Shown here: piece by piece, positions 31,768 through 41,063 of the stretch
Layout: every line of letters begins with the position of its first letter
Position numbering within the stretch: the stretch's first letter is position 1
From: Bacteroidota bacterium
GTDB lineage: Bacteria; Bacteroidota; Bacteroidia; Flavobacteriales; Weeksellaceae
Assembly (NCBI GenBank): GCA_023423715.1
Contig: JAFAFC010000039.1
Span: forward strand, 62,001-126,000
DNA length: 64,000 nt
Direction of reading: 5' to 3'
Program-made: the position numbers and the translations under genes
The notes under the pieces: model-generated
What the model saw: the letters and a program-made list of their open reading frames with translations, nothing else
Told to the model about the DNA's origin: nothing
Databases searched by the model: none

Positions 31768-33318
31768 ATGTCTAATATTTGGATTAAAAAACCCATCAGC
31801 GCCTATGAAGCTGAAATGAAGAAAAGCGAACTGAAACGCGTTTTGGGTAAATGGAGTTTAACAGCAATTGGAGTTGGTGCCATTATCGGAGGAGGAATTT
31901 TCGTTCTAACGGGTACGGGAGCATACTACCATGCTGGACCGGCACTTGCCTTATCATTCGTTGTTGCAGGTATCGCTTGTATTTTTGCCGCTTTATGTTA
32001 CGCGGAATTTTCATCAATTATTCCTGTAGAAGGTTCGGCTTACGCTTATGCATATGGAACTGTAGGTGAAATTTTTGCATGGGGATTAGGTTGGTGTTTG
32101 ATCCTTGAATATGCGATGGCAAGTATGGCGGTCGCCGTTTCCTGGTCCGGATATTTTAATAAATTTCTCAAGATGTTTGGAGTTCATCTTCCAGATTATC
32201 TTACAAATGACCCTATAAGTTATACAGGTGAAGGGTTTTCAATGAATCTTCCGGCTTTTGTGATTGTTTTATTAATTACAGCTTTGGTTGCAAAAGGAAC
32301 TAAAGAAGCGGCTAAAACAAATAACTTAATTGTATTATTAAAAACTTCAGCTGTTGTCTTCGTGGTGGTGGTTGGTGCTTTTTATGTAATTCCTGATAAT
32401 TGGATTCCATTTATTCCTGAAGAAAAAACATTGGTAATGCCAAATGGGGAAGAAGCTTCTGCTTATGGTTTGCATGGGATTATCTCTGGAGCCGCCGCAA
32501 TTTTCTTCGCCTATATTGGTTTTGATGCCGTTTCAACACAAGCTGGAGAAGCAATTAATCCGAAAAAGGATGTTCCATTTGCAATTATCGCTTCATTATT
32601 AATTTGTACGGTACTTTATATTGCGGTTTCATTGGTATTAACAGGGATGATGGATTACAGATTATTCGATCCGCAAGGACCATATCCAGAAGCTATTAAA
32701 GCGCCAGTTGCTTATGCATTTGAAGTTGCAGGAAAGCATTGGGCAAGTAATATTATTACGATAGCAGCGACAGTTGGGTTAATTTCGGTAATTATGGTAA
32801 TGATCATGGGACAATCAAGAATTTTTATGGGAATGTCGAAAGACGGTTTGATTCCAAAATTCTTTGGTGAAGTAAATCCTAGAACGCAAACTCCAGTAAA
32901 AGGAATCGTTCTTTTAGGTTGTGTTGTGTCAGTTGTAGCTTCTATGACGCCAATTTCAACACTTGCTCACATGACAAGTTTCGGAACTTTGTTCGCCTTT
33001 ACGATGGTTTGTATCGCTGTTTGGGTTTTAAGAAGAAAAGAACCGAATTTGATTAGACCTTTCAAAGTTCCTTTCGTTAATGTTATTGTTGCTTGCGGAG
33101 TTTTAATTAATATTTATTTGATTATTACTTTGGATAAATTAGCATTACAATTATCATTTATTTGGGTTGTTCTGGGAATTATCGTTTATTTCTTGTATTC
33201 TAAGAAACATTCAAAACTTCAAAATGGAGGTTTTGGGGAGACGTTTAAAGCAGAACAACAGCCTTTAGAAGATATTGAAATTGATATCGATAATAAAGAA
33301 CCTGATTCCAAAGATTAA
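31768..33318 (+). CDS. APC superfamily amino-acid permease
   Basis: A 516-residue inner-membrane transporter with about 12-14 helices, of the cationic amino acid transporter-like branch of the amino acid-polyamine-organocation superfamily. TM1 carries the substrate-binding glycine loop GAIIGGGIFVLTG; FFAYIGFDAVSTQAGEAINPKKDVP in the middle and SRIFMGMSKDGLIPKFF are typical of this branch. The tail is acidic and cytoplasmic (DIEIDIDNKEPDSKD). The frame is open from a GTG at 31741, but the ATG at 31768 is preferred because the likely -7 box ends at 31739. Substrate not determinable. Confidence 0.9.
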   Translation: MSNIWIKKPISAYEAEMKKSELKRVLGKWSLTAIGVGAIIGGGIFVLTGTGAYYHAGPALALSFVVAGIACIFAALCYAEFSSIIPVEGSAYAYAYGTVGEIFAWGLGWCLILEYAMASMAVAVSWSGYFNKFLKMFGVHLPDYLTNDPISYTGEGFSMNLPAFVIVLLITALVAKGTKEAAKTNNLIVLLKTSAVVFVVVVGAFYVIPDNWIPFIPEEKTLVMPNGEEASAYGLHGIISGAAAIFFAYIGFDAVSTQAGEAINPKKDVPFAIIASLLICTVLYIAVSLVLTGMMDYRLFDPQGPYPEAIKAPVAYAFEVAGKHWASNIITIAATVGLISVIMVMIMGQSRIFMGMSKDGLIPKFFGEVNPRTQTPVKGIVLLGCVVSVVASMTPISTLAHMTSFGTLFAFTMVCIAVWVLRRKEPNLIRPFKVPFVNVIVACGVLINIYLIITLDKLALQLSFIWVVLGIIVYFLYSKKHSKLQNGGFGETFKAEQQPLEDIEIDIDNKEPDSKD

Positions 33319-33339
33319 GTAAAAAAATAATATCAAAAG

Positions 33340-33366
33340 AAATTCCGCATACCATGCGGAATTTTT
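33340..33366 (+). terminator. Terminator of the amino-acid permease gene
   Basis: An 11-bp perfect stem (33340-33350 and 33354-33364) with an ACC loop leads into a T-run. The next promoter box begins at 33366, directly at its end. Confidence 0.87.
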
Positions 33367-33373
33367 ATTTTTG
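33366..33373 (+). promoter_or_regulatory. Leaderless-type promoter of the BNR-repeat gene
   Basis: TATTTTTG (perfect TAnnTTTG) followed by CACC and then the ATG at 33378. With the usual spacing the transcript would start at or next to the ATG. Confidence 0.65.
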
Positions 33374-33377
33374 CACC

Positions 33378-34397
33378 ATGAAAAAAACATTCTTGATTTT
33401 TGGTTTAACAATTTCTGCGCTTGGGTTTTCTCAAAATGTAAAATTTGAAACATTATTGGAAGATCAAATTAGTATTCGAGCAATTGAAATTTGGAGAGGA
33501 AAAGTATGGTACGCTGGTTCTCAATCTAAGTTTGGATATGTGGATATTTCCAATCCTAAAAATCAAAAACAAGTTCGTTTAGATTCTTTAAATCAGGAGT
33601 TCAGAACCATTGCATTGTATCCTGAAAATGCTTTTACGACCGTAAATATTGGTTCTCCAGCAGTTTTCAAAAATGTTTCTGCTAATCTTAAAGTTTCATC
33701 TTTGGATCGATATGCTCAAAGTGAGGTTTTTTTTGATTCTCATAAAGTTTCCAAAGCCAAACGCAAAAATAGTTTGGCGATAAGTGACCCCTATAATGAT
33801 GGTCGACCTTTGTTTAGAATAACATCAAAGAAATTTTTCGATAAAAGCAAAGCGAAGTTGCCAACTTATGCGCAAGGGGAAGCCCATTTTGCAGCGAGTA
33901 ATTCAAATATTGCGATGGTAAAAGACTATGTGTGGATTGCAACAGGCGGTATGAAATCTCGAATTTTCAAGTTCAATTGGAAAAACCCATACCAATGGTC
34001 GGCTTATGAAACACCTTTTATTCAAGGAACGGCGAGTACTGGAATTTATTCCATTGATTTTTACGATTCTAAATTCGGAATTGCTGTTGGTGGCGATTAC
34101 AAAAATCAATCAGCAAACGAAAATAATATTGCAACCACTAGAGATGGTGGAAAAACTTGGCAAATTCAAGCATCTGGAAAGAATGCAGGCTATTCGACAT
34201 GTGTTAAATTTCGTCCAAGAACAAAAGGGAAAGAGATTTTAGCAATTGGAGATCAGCATATTTCATATTCAAAAGATGCTGGGAAAACGTGGACGAAAAT
34301 ATCCAATGAAACTGGTTTTTACGCGTGCGAATGGCAAGATTATAACACGGTGATTCTTGCAGGGAATAACAAAATATCCAAAATGACTTTCAATTGA
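33378..34397 (+). CDS. Secreted beta-propeller protein with BNR/Asp-box repeats
   Basis: A 339-residue exported protein with signal peptide MKKTFLIFGLTISALGFSQ. Two clear Asp-box motifs are visible (TTRDGGKTWQI and YSKDAGKTWTKI), and the alternating hydrophobic strands suggest a six- or seven-bladed propeller as in sialidase-like or Ycf48-like proteins. No sialidase active-site arginine triad can be assigned, so enzymatic activity is not claimed; Bacteroidota homologues are often labelled oxidoreductase without proof. The ATG at 33378 is chosen over 33354 because it starts the signal peptide and directly follows the promoter box. Confidence 0.82.
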   Translation: MKKTFLIFGLTISALGFSQNVKFETLLEDQISIRAIEIWRGKVWYAGSQSKFGYVDISNPKNQKQVRLDSLNQEFRTIALYPENAFTTVNIGSPAVFKNVSANLKVSSLDRYAQSEVFFDSHKVSKAKRKNSLAISDPYNDGRPLFRITSKKFFDKSKAKLPTYAQGEAHFAASNSNIAMVKDYVWIATGGMKSRIFKFNWKNPYQWSAYETPFIQGTASTGIYSIDFYDSKFGIAVGGDYKNQSANENNIATTRDGGKTWQIQASGKNAGYSTCVKFRPRTKGKEILAIGDQHISYSKDAGKTWTKISNETGFYACEWQDYNTVILAGNNKISKMTFN

Positions 34398-34445
34398 TAA
34401 TAAATATCAGTTCGATTCATAGGGCATAATCCATTCTTTATTCCG

Positions 34446-34453
34446 TAATTTTG
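34446..34453 (+). promoter_or_regulatory. Leaderless-type promoter of hemN
   Basis: TAATTTTG (perfect TAnnTTTG) followed by CAAC and the ATG at 34458; same four-base spacing as at 33366 and 39032. Confidence 0.65.
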
Positions 34454-34457
34454 CAAC

Positions 34458-35816
34458 ATGAATTCTTTAATAGACAAATACAATATTCCAGGTCCGAGAT
34501 ACACCTCGTATCCAACGGTTCCGTATTGGGATTTGGAAAATTTTGATAAAAAAGCATGGGAATCTTCAGTCGTTCGATCGTTTAATGAATCCAATGATTC
34601 TGAAGGTATTTCAATTTATATTCACCTTCCGTTTTGCGAAGCTTTATGTACATTTTGTGCGTGTCACAAGCGTATTACAAAACAACATTCGGTAGAAACT
34701 CCATACATAGAAACCGTTCTGAAAGAATGGAAATTGTATGTTGATTTGTTTGGAAGAAAACCCAAAATCAAAGAATTGCATTTAGGTGGAGGAACACCAA
34801 CGTTCTTTTCACCTGACAATTTGAAAACCTTATTGGCGGGGATTTTTTCAATTTCAGATATTGCGGAAGAACCCGAATTTAGTTTTGAAGGACATCCAAA
34901 TAATACAACTCGTGAGCATTTGCAAGTTTTGTATGATTTAGGTTTTAGACGATGCAGTTTTGGAGTCCAAGATTACAATCCAACAGTCCAAAAAGCGATT
35001 AATCGAGTTCAGCCTTTTGAAAATGTGAAAAACGTTACCGAATGGGCTCGTGAAATTGGTTATGTGAGTATTTCGCATGACTTGGTTTTTGGCTTGCCAT
35101 TTTCCAATTGGGAAAGTATGGAAAACACGATTCGTAAAACCATGGAATTGAAGCCAGATCGTTTGGCGTTTTATTCATACGCGCACGTTCCTTGGATTAA
35201 AGGAGTTGGGCAACGCGGTTTTGATGAAAAAGACCTTCCAAGTGGCGAAGAGAAAAGAAAATTATACGAAAACGGAAAGCAACTTTTAGAAGATTTAGGT
35301 TATAAAGAAGTGGGAATGGATCATTTTGCTTTGGAGCATGATGATTTGTACCAGTCGATGATTAATGGTAAAATTCACCGTAATTTCATGGGATATTCCT
35401 CAAGTAAAACCCAGTTAATGGTTGGTTTGGGGATGAGTTCCATTTCCGATTCGTGGTATGTTTTTGCGCAAAATGAGAAATCGGTTGAAGAATATCAAAA
35501 ATTGGTTGAAGAAGGTGAAATTCCAGTTGTGAAAGGCCATATTCTGTCAGAAGAAGATTTACTAATCAGAAAGCATATTTTGAATTTAATGTGCCGTTTG
35601 GAGACGTCTTGGGATGCCCAAAATTTTGTTTCCGAATTGGATAACTCATTGATTCAACTTGAAGAAATGGAGGAAGATGGTTTGGTTATTATTGAAGAAA
35701 ACGGAATTAAAATCACAGAAAAAGGTCGTGCATTTACAAGAAATGTAGCCATGACTTTTGATTTGAGAATGTTACGCAGTAAGCCTGAAACTCGAATTTT
35801 TTCCATGACGATTTAA
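34458..35816 (+). CDS. hemN: Oxygen-independent coproporphyrinogen III dehydrogenase
   Basis: A 452-residue radical SAM enzyme that converts coproporphyrinogen III to protoporphyrinogen IX in heme synthesis without oxygen. The 4Fe-4S cluster motif is Cys60-x3-Cys64-x2-Cys67 followed by Cys69, the CxxxCxxCxC pattern of true HemN rather than HemW. The N-terminal GPRYTSYPT is the HemN signature, with LHLGGGTPTF as the SAM-binding strand and a HemN C-terminal domain from about residue 370. Its own near-leaderless promoter and terminator make it a single-gene unit. Confidence 0.96.
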   Translation: MNSLIDKYNIPGPRYTSYPTVPYWDLENFDKKAWESSVVRSFNESNDSEGISIYIHLPFCEALCTFCACHKRITKQHSVETPYIETVLKEWKLYVDLFGRKPKIKELHLGGGTPTFFSPDNLKTLLAGIFSISDIAEEPEFSFEGHPNNTTREHLQVLYDLGFRRCSFGVQDYNPTVQKAINRVQPFENVKNVTEWAREIGYVSISHDLVFGLPFSNWESMENTIRKTMELKPDRLAFYSYAHVPWIKGVGQRGFDEKDLPSGEEKRKLYENGKQLLEDLGYKEVGMDHFALEHDDLYQSMINGKIHRNFMGYSSSKTQLMVGLGMSSISDSWYVFAQNEKSVEEYQKLVEEGEIPVVKGHILSEEDLLIRKHILNLMCRLETSWDAQNFVSELDNSLIQLEEMEEDGLVIIEENGIKITEKGRAFTRNVAMTFDLRMLRSKPETRIFSMTI

Positions 35817-35847
35817 CGAATTTTTCTTTCAAAAAAATAGAAAATAG

Positions 35848-35873
35848 AGCAGAACTTTGGTTCTGCTTTTTTG
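35848..35873 (+). terminator. Terminator of hemN
   Basis: An 8-bp perfect stem (AGCAGAAC 35848-35855, GTTCTGCT 35860-35867), TTTG loop and T-run. The rest of the 231-base gap to secDF is AT-rich and shows only the secDF promoter box. Confidence 0.87.
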
Positions 35874-36011
35874 TTTTATCAATTTCAATTTTCGATTCAC
35901 ATTTTTTATTTTGGTTGAGATGGAAATTAAATTTTAAGCTAAACATTTGAAAATGCACGAAATCAAGTCTGAGATTGTCTTAAAAAAATCTTAAACTATG
36001 AAGAATTTCAT

Positions 36012-36019
36012 TATATTTG
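36012..36019 (+). promoter_or_regulatory. -7 box of secDF
   Basis: TATATTTG followed by C, 28 bases before the ATG at 36048. No clear -33 TTTG. Confidence 0.6.
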
Positions 36020-36047
36020 CCGACTATAAAATTAATGTTGTATTCAT

Positions 36048-38930
36048 ATGCAAGGAAAAGGATTTATTATTACGATTGCGATCGTTTTGGGCCTTATCTG
36101 TTTCAATGAATTGTTGCCAACTTGGTATGCAAGCCGCATTGAAAGCAAGATAGAAGCTGCAAACGGCAATGAAAAGGAAATTAAAAAACTCAAAGAAGAC
36201 ACACTAAATCTTGGTTTCACCAAGTTGTACTATTCCCGAGCGAAGGAGAAAGAAATGAAACTAGGTCTTGACTTAAAAGGAGGGATCAACGTTTTATTAG
36301 AGATCAACCAAAGAGATTTGGTGAATGATTTAACCAACTATACAGCAAACCCAGTAGTGGTTGAAGCGTTGGATAGATCAGACAAACTCCAAAAAACGAC
36401 GGCGAACAAAGCGTACATCGATATTTTCTTTGATCAGTTTGATGCCGTAAATAAGGAAAAAAATGCTGGTTTGAAACTTGCAGACCCAGAAGTATTCGGA
36501 AACACGACGCTTACTGAGGTAAAATACAACACAACAGACGATCAAGTTAAGAAAATCGTTCGTACAAAAATCGACCAGTCAGTAGGAACGGCGTTTGAGG
36601 TTATCAAAACGCGTATTGACAAGATTGGTGCTGTACAACCTAACGTACAGAGAGTACCAGGTACCGCAAGAATTTCTGTGGAAATGCCAGGTATCAAAGA
36701 TATCGATAGAGTTAAAAAAATGCTTCAATCTTCTGCAAAACTTCAATTCTGGGAAGTACAGCAAGTAAACGAAGTAGCTCCATATTTAGAGCAATTACAA
36801 TCAGTAATCGCTGCAAAAGGAGATTCTATGGGTGTTGATAAAAACACCAACTTAATCAAAGCTTTAACTTCAAAAGAATTGCAGTCTAACGGTATTGCAA
36901 ATGTAAACTTGGCAGATACAGCGATGGTTAATAAGGTTTTGAACAGTGCTGTTGCTATCAAAGCAAGACCAATAAACATGCGTTATACGGAGTTTATGTG
37001 GGGGTACAAGCCAGAATCTAGCAGCCCAGAGCATTTGGTATTATATGCAATTCGTGGGAATCCTCAAAAGAAAGCACCAGTAGATGGAGCTGTAGAAACA
37101 TCAAACATCAACTACGACCAAATGGGTAGAGTAGTTGTGGATATGCAGATGGATTCTAAAGGAGCAAAAGAATGGAAAACAATGACCGAAAGAAACGTAA
37201 ACAAACCAGTTGCGGTTACGTTAGACGGTCACGTATATACGGCACCAAATGTTGTAAGTGTAATTCCTAATGGTAGAACCCAGATTTCTGGTAACTTCTC
37301 ATTGAATGAAGCACAAGACTTAGTAAACGTTTTAGGAGCTGGTAAATTGCCAGCTGGTGCAAAAGTGGTACAAGCAGACGTTGTAGGACCATCATTAGGA
37401 CAAGAGTCTATTAATGCAGGTTTAATGTCATTTATCGTTGCTTTTGCAGTAATGATTATTTACATTATTTTCTATTACGGTGGAGCGGGTGTTTATGCGG
37501 TAATCGCGATGATCATCAACTTGTTCTACATCTTCGGTATTATGGATTCGGGAGACTTTACGCTTACTCTTCCAGGTATCGCAGGTATCGTATTATCCAT
37601 GGCGATGGCGGTGGATACCAACGTAATTATTTACGAAAGGACAAAAGAAGAATTATTTGCAGGGAAAAACATTATGCAAGCCTACAAAGATGGTTTCAAA
37701 CATGCATTCTCGGCGATCTTAGATGGTCACTTAACGACAATTCTAACGGCAGTAGTATTGTTAGTTTTCGGTACAGGACCAATTAAAGGTTTTGCTGTAA
37801 CGTTAATTATCGGTATTGTGATGACATTCTTTACCAACGTTGGTTTGGCAAGGGTAATGATCTTCAACAGACTTGAAAAAGGAAAACAACTTTCAGTTTG
37901 GACGGCTCCAACAAAAAATATGTTCCGTAATATTTGGATCGACTTTATTGGAAAAAGAAAATATGCATACATCTTCTCTTTAGTTCTTACCGGTATTTGT
38001 GTTGCTTCCATGTTTACAAACGGATTCAAATTTGGTGTTGACTTTGAAGGAGGTAGAAACTACGTTGTTAAGTTGGAGAAAACAATCGATTCTGATCAAG
38101 CGAAAGATGCTTTGTCTAAATTGTTTGTAACGAAAGACGGAAAGAATAATACAGTTGATGTAAAAACATTTGGTACAGATAACCAATTGAAAATTACAAC
38201 AGACTACAAAATTGATGATGAATCTTTAGCAGCTGACCAAGAAATTGAAAATAAACTATACCAAGGTTTAAAACCATTCTTACCAGCTAAAACAACGATT
38301 CAAGATTTCAAATCGGCAGATAAAGATCACTATGGAATTGTTTCTTCGGCGAAAGTTGGACCTTCTGTAGCAGAAGATATTAAATACCGTGGTACATTAG
38401 CAGTTGCTGCTGCATTGGCGGGAATCTTCATCTATATCTTGTTTAGATTCAACAAATGGCAGTTCTCATTAGGAGCGGTTGTATCGTTATTCCACGATGC
38501 GGTAATCGTAATCGGTGCGTACTCATTATTATACAAAGTGATGCCATTCAACTTAGAAATCAACCAGGATTTCATTGCGGCAATTCTTACCGTAATTGGA
38601 TATTCCTTGAATGATACCGTAATTATCTTCGACAGAATTCGAGAGTATTTACGTGAGAAGAAATCCATCACTTTAGCAGGATTGTTTGATGACTCGATCT
38701 CAAGTACATTGGGTAGAACATTCAACACAACATTTACGACTTTATTAGTATTGTTAGCAATCTTCATCTTTGGTGGTGACAACTTGAGAGGATTTATCTT
38801 CGCATTGTTAATCGGTATCGGTTTCGGTGCGTATTCATCAATCTTCGTAGCATCTGCAATTGCGTATGACACGTTGAAAGGAAAAGGTAAAGAGGAAAAA
38901 GTTACGGGTAAAACCACAACAGCTAAATAA
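36048..38930 (+). CDS. secDF: Protein translocase subunit SecDF (fused)
   Basis: A 960-residue fusion of SecD and SecF, the RND-like proton-driven accessory of the Sec translocon that pulls exported proteins across the inner membrane. SecD part (about 1-650): first membrane helix, D1 motif LGLDLKGG, large periplasmic domain, then helices with AMAVDTNVIIYERTKEE. SecF part (about 650-960): FGVDFEGGRNYVV and VIGYSLNDTVIIFDRIRE. Twelve membrane helices are expected. Fusion is common in Bacteroidota. The C-terminal tail is short and basic. Transcribed alone. Confidence 0.96.
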   Translation: MQGKGFIITIAIVLGLICFNELLPTWYASRIESKIEAANGNEKEIKKLKEDTLNLGFTKLYYSRAKEKEMKLGLDLKGGINVLLEINQRDLVNDLTNYTANPVVVEALDRSDKLQKTTANKAYIDIFFDQFDAVNKEKNAGLKLADPEVFGNTTLTEVKYNTTDDQVKKIVRTKIDQSVGTAFEVIKTRIDKIGAVQPNVQRVPGTARISVEMPGIKDIDRVKKMLQSSAKLQFWEVQQVNEVAPYLEQLQSVIAAKGDSMGVDKNTNLIKALTSKELQSNGIANVNLADTAMVNKVLNSAVAIKARPINMRYTEFMWGYKPESSSPEHLVLYAIRGNPQKKAPVDGAVETSNINYDQMGRVVVDMQMDSKGAKEWKTMTERNVNKPVAVTLDGHVYTAPNVVSVIPNGRTQISGNFSLNEAQDLVNVLGAGKLPAGAKVVQADVVGPSLGQESINAGLMSFIVAFAVMIIYIIFYYGGAGVYAVIAMIINLFYIFGIMDSGDFTLTLPGIAGIVLSMAMAVDTNVIIYERTKEELFAGKNIMQAYKDGFKHAFSAILDGHLTTILTAVVLLVFGTGPIKGFAVTLIIGIVMTFFTNVGLARVMIFNRLEKGKQLSVWTAPTKNMFRNIWIDFIGKRKYAYIFSLVLTGICVASMFTNGFKFGVDFEGGRNYVVKLEKTIDSDQAKDALSKLFVTKDGKNNTVDVKTFGTDNQLKITTDYKIDDESLAADQEIENKLYQGLKPFLPAKTTIQDFKSADKDHYGIVSSAKVGPSVAEDIKYRGTLAVAAALAGIFIYILFRFNKWQFSLGAVVSLFHDAVIVIGAYSLLYKVMPFNLEINQDFIAAILTVIGYSLNDTVIIFDRIREYLREKKSITLAGLFDDSISSTLGRTFNTTFTTLLVLLAIFIFGGDNLRGFIFALLIGIGFGAYSSIFVASAIAYDTLKGKGKEEKVTGKTTTAK

Positions 38931-38952
38931 ATTTAGTTATACAATATAAAAG

Positions 38953-38984
38953 AGTCCTTTAGTTTTTGCTAAAGGACTTTTTTT
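38953..38984 (+). terminator. Terminator of secDF
   Basis: A 10-bp perfect stem (AGTCCTTTAG 38953-38962, CTAAAGGACT 38969-38978), six-base loop and seven T. Confidence 0.9.
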
Positions 38985-39031
38985 GGTTTCATTTTTATAA
39001 TAAAAGTCTCGGTGTGATACGCTAATTATCC

Positions 39032-39039
39032 TATATTTG
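39032..39039 (+). promoter_or_regulatory. Leaderless-type promoter of the bifunctional nuclease gene
   Basis: TATATTTG (perfect TAnnTTTG) followed by CTTC and the ATG at 39044. Confidence 0.65.
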
Positions 39040-39043
39040 CTTC

Positions 39044-39649
39044 ATGGATTTTAAGAGATTGATAATTCGTGGTATTTCCTATAGCCAAACCCAATCTGGG
39101 GCGTACGCTTTGTTATTAGAAGATGAAGAAACATCCGTCAAATTACCTGTTGTTATTGGTAATTTCGAAGCGCAGTCCATATCATTGGGGTTAGAAAAGG
39201 ATATTAACCCACCACGACCATTAACACATGATTTATTTTCAAAATTTGTAGAATTAGCCAATTATACACTTTCATCAGTGGTGATTTATCAGATTGTAGA
39301 TGGTGTCTTTTTTTCGAACATTAATTTTGTGAATAACGAATCCAAAGAAGAATTGGTTTTGGATGCTCGAACGTCGGATGCTGTTGCAATGGCAGTTCGT
39401 TTCGATGCGCCTATCTATACCACTTCACAAGTTCTTAACGAGGCTGGAATTTTATTGGATATCGAAGATGCTTCAAAGCCTGAAGATGCCGAAGAAATTT
39501 CAGACGAGCCTATTGCTGCTGGTGGTTTTAGCGATCTTACGATGGAAGATTTGCAAAATCTTTTAGATTCTGCTGTTCGTGACGAAGATTACGATACAGC
39601 GCTTGAAATTCAAGAAGAAATCAAACGCAGAAAAAAGAAAATTGACTAA
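39044..39649 (+). CDS. Bifunctional nuclease (BFN/DUF151) family protein with UVR-like tail
   Basis: A 201-residue protein. Residues 1-130 form a BFN (DUF151) domain (ALLLEDEETSVKLPVVIGNFEAQSI, LDARTSDAVAMAVRFDAPIY), a family shown in plants to have RNase and DNase activity; activity in bacteria is not established. A hinge of acidic residues follows, and residues 160-195 (DLQNLLDSAVRDEDYDTALEIQEEIKRR) match the UvrB/UvrC (UVR) helical-hairpin motif used for protein contacts. No signal peptide. A nucleoside permease gene starts 19 bases after it, so the two are probably co-transcribed. Confidence 0.87.
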   Translation: MDFKRLIIRGISYSQTQSGAYALLLEDEETSVKLPVVIGNFEAQSISLGLEKDINPPRPLTHDLFSKFVELANYTLSSVVIYQIVDGVFFSNINFVNNESKEELVLDARTSDAVAMAVRFDAPIYTTSQVLNEAGILLDIEDASKPEDAEEISDEPIAAGGFSDLTMEDLQNLLDSAVRDEDYDTALEIQEEIKRRKKKID

Positions 39650-39668
39650 ATAAATACGTGTACGCTAT

Positions 39669-41003
39669 ATGAATGTAAAGTTACGTTTAACCATAATGAA
39701 CTTTTTGGAGTTTGCTGTTTGGGGTGCTTATCTTACCTCAATGGGTAATTATCTAGGTTCTGTGGGATTGGGTCCGAAAATCGGATTATTTTATGCCATG
39801 CAAGGAATTGTTTCCATCTTTATGCCGGCAATTATGGGGATCATTGCCGATCGATGGATTCCTGTTCAGAGATTATTAGGTATTAATCATCTTCTTGCAG
39901 CGGTTTTTATTATCGCGGCAGGGTATTACGGACAAACTTCCGGTGCAGATGTTGATTTTACAACGATTTTCACCTTGTATTCTTTAAGTGTGGCGTTTTT
40001 TATGCCTACGATTGCCTTATCCAATTCTACGGCGTATACTATTCTAAAACAAAACAATCTCAACACCATTAAAGCGTTTCCGCCGATTAGAACATTCGGA
40101 ACTGTTGGTTTTATTGTTGCGATGTTGTTCGTAAATTTCTTTGGAACTCAAGATGGAAGTTTTAGTTTCAATTTTTCAGGGGAAGGAACATTTAAAAGTT
40201 TCCAATCGGATTACAATCAGTTCTATGTTTCAGGGATTTTAGGAATTGTTTTGTTCTTGTATAGTTTCACATTACCGAATTGTCCAGTAGATAAATCAAG
40301 AGAAAAGAAAACGTTGAATGAAGCTTTAGGTTTAAAAGCGTTCTCCTTGTTCAAAGATCGTAAGATGGCGATTTTCTTCGTCTTCTCGATGTTGTTAGGC
40401 GTTTCATTACAAATTACCAATGGCTATGCAAATCCATTTATTACAACGTTTAAAAGCGTTCCAGAATACGCTAATACGTGGGGTGCGAATAATGCCAATG
40501 CATTAATCTCGCTTTCTCAAGTTTCGGAAACCTTGTGTATTTTGTTGATTCCATTTTTCTTGAAACGTTTCGGAATCAAAACCGTAATGTTGATGGCAAT
40601 GGTAGGCTGGGTTTTACGTTTCGGATTATTCGGATTAGGAAATCCAGGAACAGGTGTTTGGATGTTCATTATCTCCATGATCGTGTACGGAATTGCATTT
40701 GATTTCTTTAATGTTTCGGGTTCATTGTATGTGGATAACGAAACGGATAAAGATATTCGTTCATCAGCTCAAGGTGTTTTTATGATGATGACCAATGGTT
40801 TTGGGGCAACTTTAGGAATGCTTGGAGCACAAGAAATTGTAAATCATTTTGTGTTTAGTCAAACCGATTTAGGTGCCCAATTAGAAGGTTGGAAGACCTC
40901 TTGGTATATTTTTGCAGGCTATGCATTAGTAGTTACAATTTTGTTTGCGTTTATCTTTAAGCATAAACATAATCCCGAAGAAATGGCTAAAGCCACTCAT
41001 TAA
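39669..41003 (+). CDS. Nucleoside permease, NHS/NupG-like MFS transporter
   Basis: A 444-residue 12-helix major facilitator related to the NupG/XapB nucleoside:proton symporters. It begins directly with a helix (RLTIMNFLEFAVWGAYLTSMGNYL) typical of this family, followed by FMPAIMGIIADRWIPVQRLL as the motif-A-like loop. The expected role is uptake of nucleosides; which ones cannot be told. It follows the BFN-family gene by 19 bases. Together with a nucleoside phosphorylase elsewhere in the window it fits nucleoside salvage. Confidence 0.9.
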   Translation: MNVKLRLTIMNFLEFAVWGAYLTSMGNYLGSVGLGPKIGLFYAMQGIVSIFMPAIMGIIADRWIPVQRLLGINHLLAAVFIIAAGYYGQTSGADVDFTTIFTLYSLSVAFFMPTIALSNSTAYTILKQNNLNTIKAFPPIRTFGTVGFIVAMLFVNFFGTQDGSFSFNFSGEGTFKSFQSDYNQFYVSGILGIVLFLYSFTLPNCPVDKSREKKTLNEALGLKAFSLFKDRKMAIFFVFSMLLGVSLQITNGYANPFITTFKSVPEYANTWGANNANALISLSQVSETLCILLIPFFLKRFGIKTVMLMAMVGWVLRFGLFGLGNPGTGVWMFIISMIVYGIAFDFFNVSGSLYVDNETDKDIRSSAQGVFMMMTNGFGATLGMLGAQEIVNHFVFSQTDLGAQLEGWKTSWYIFAGYALVVTILFAFIFKHKHNPEEMAKATH

Positions 41004-41010
41004 AATAAGC

Positions 41011-41040
41011 AAACGCACTTTTTGAAAGTGCGTTTTTTTT
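41011..41040 (+). terminator. Terminator of the nucleoside permease gene
   Basis: An 11-bp perfect stem (41011-41021 and 41025-41035) with TTG loop and a continuing T-run, only 8 bases after the stop codon. Confidence 0.88.
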
Positions 41041-41063
41041 TGTATCTTGGCAAAGAGAGAATT

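Noticed and set aside
38432..38917. 161-residue open frame on the minus strand inside secDF
   Set aside because: It is antisense to a fully conserved region of SecF, has no recognisable domain, and similar antisense frames occur inside other genes here (for example 463-801 and 42084-42455).
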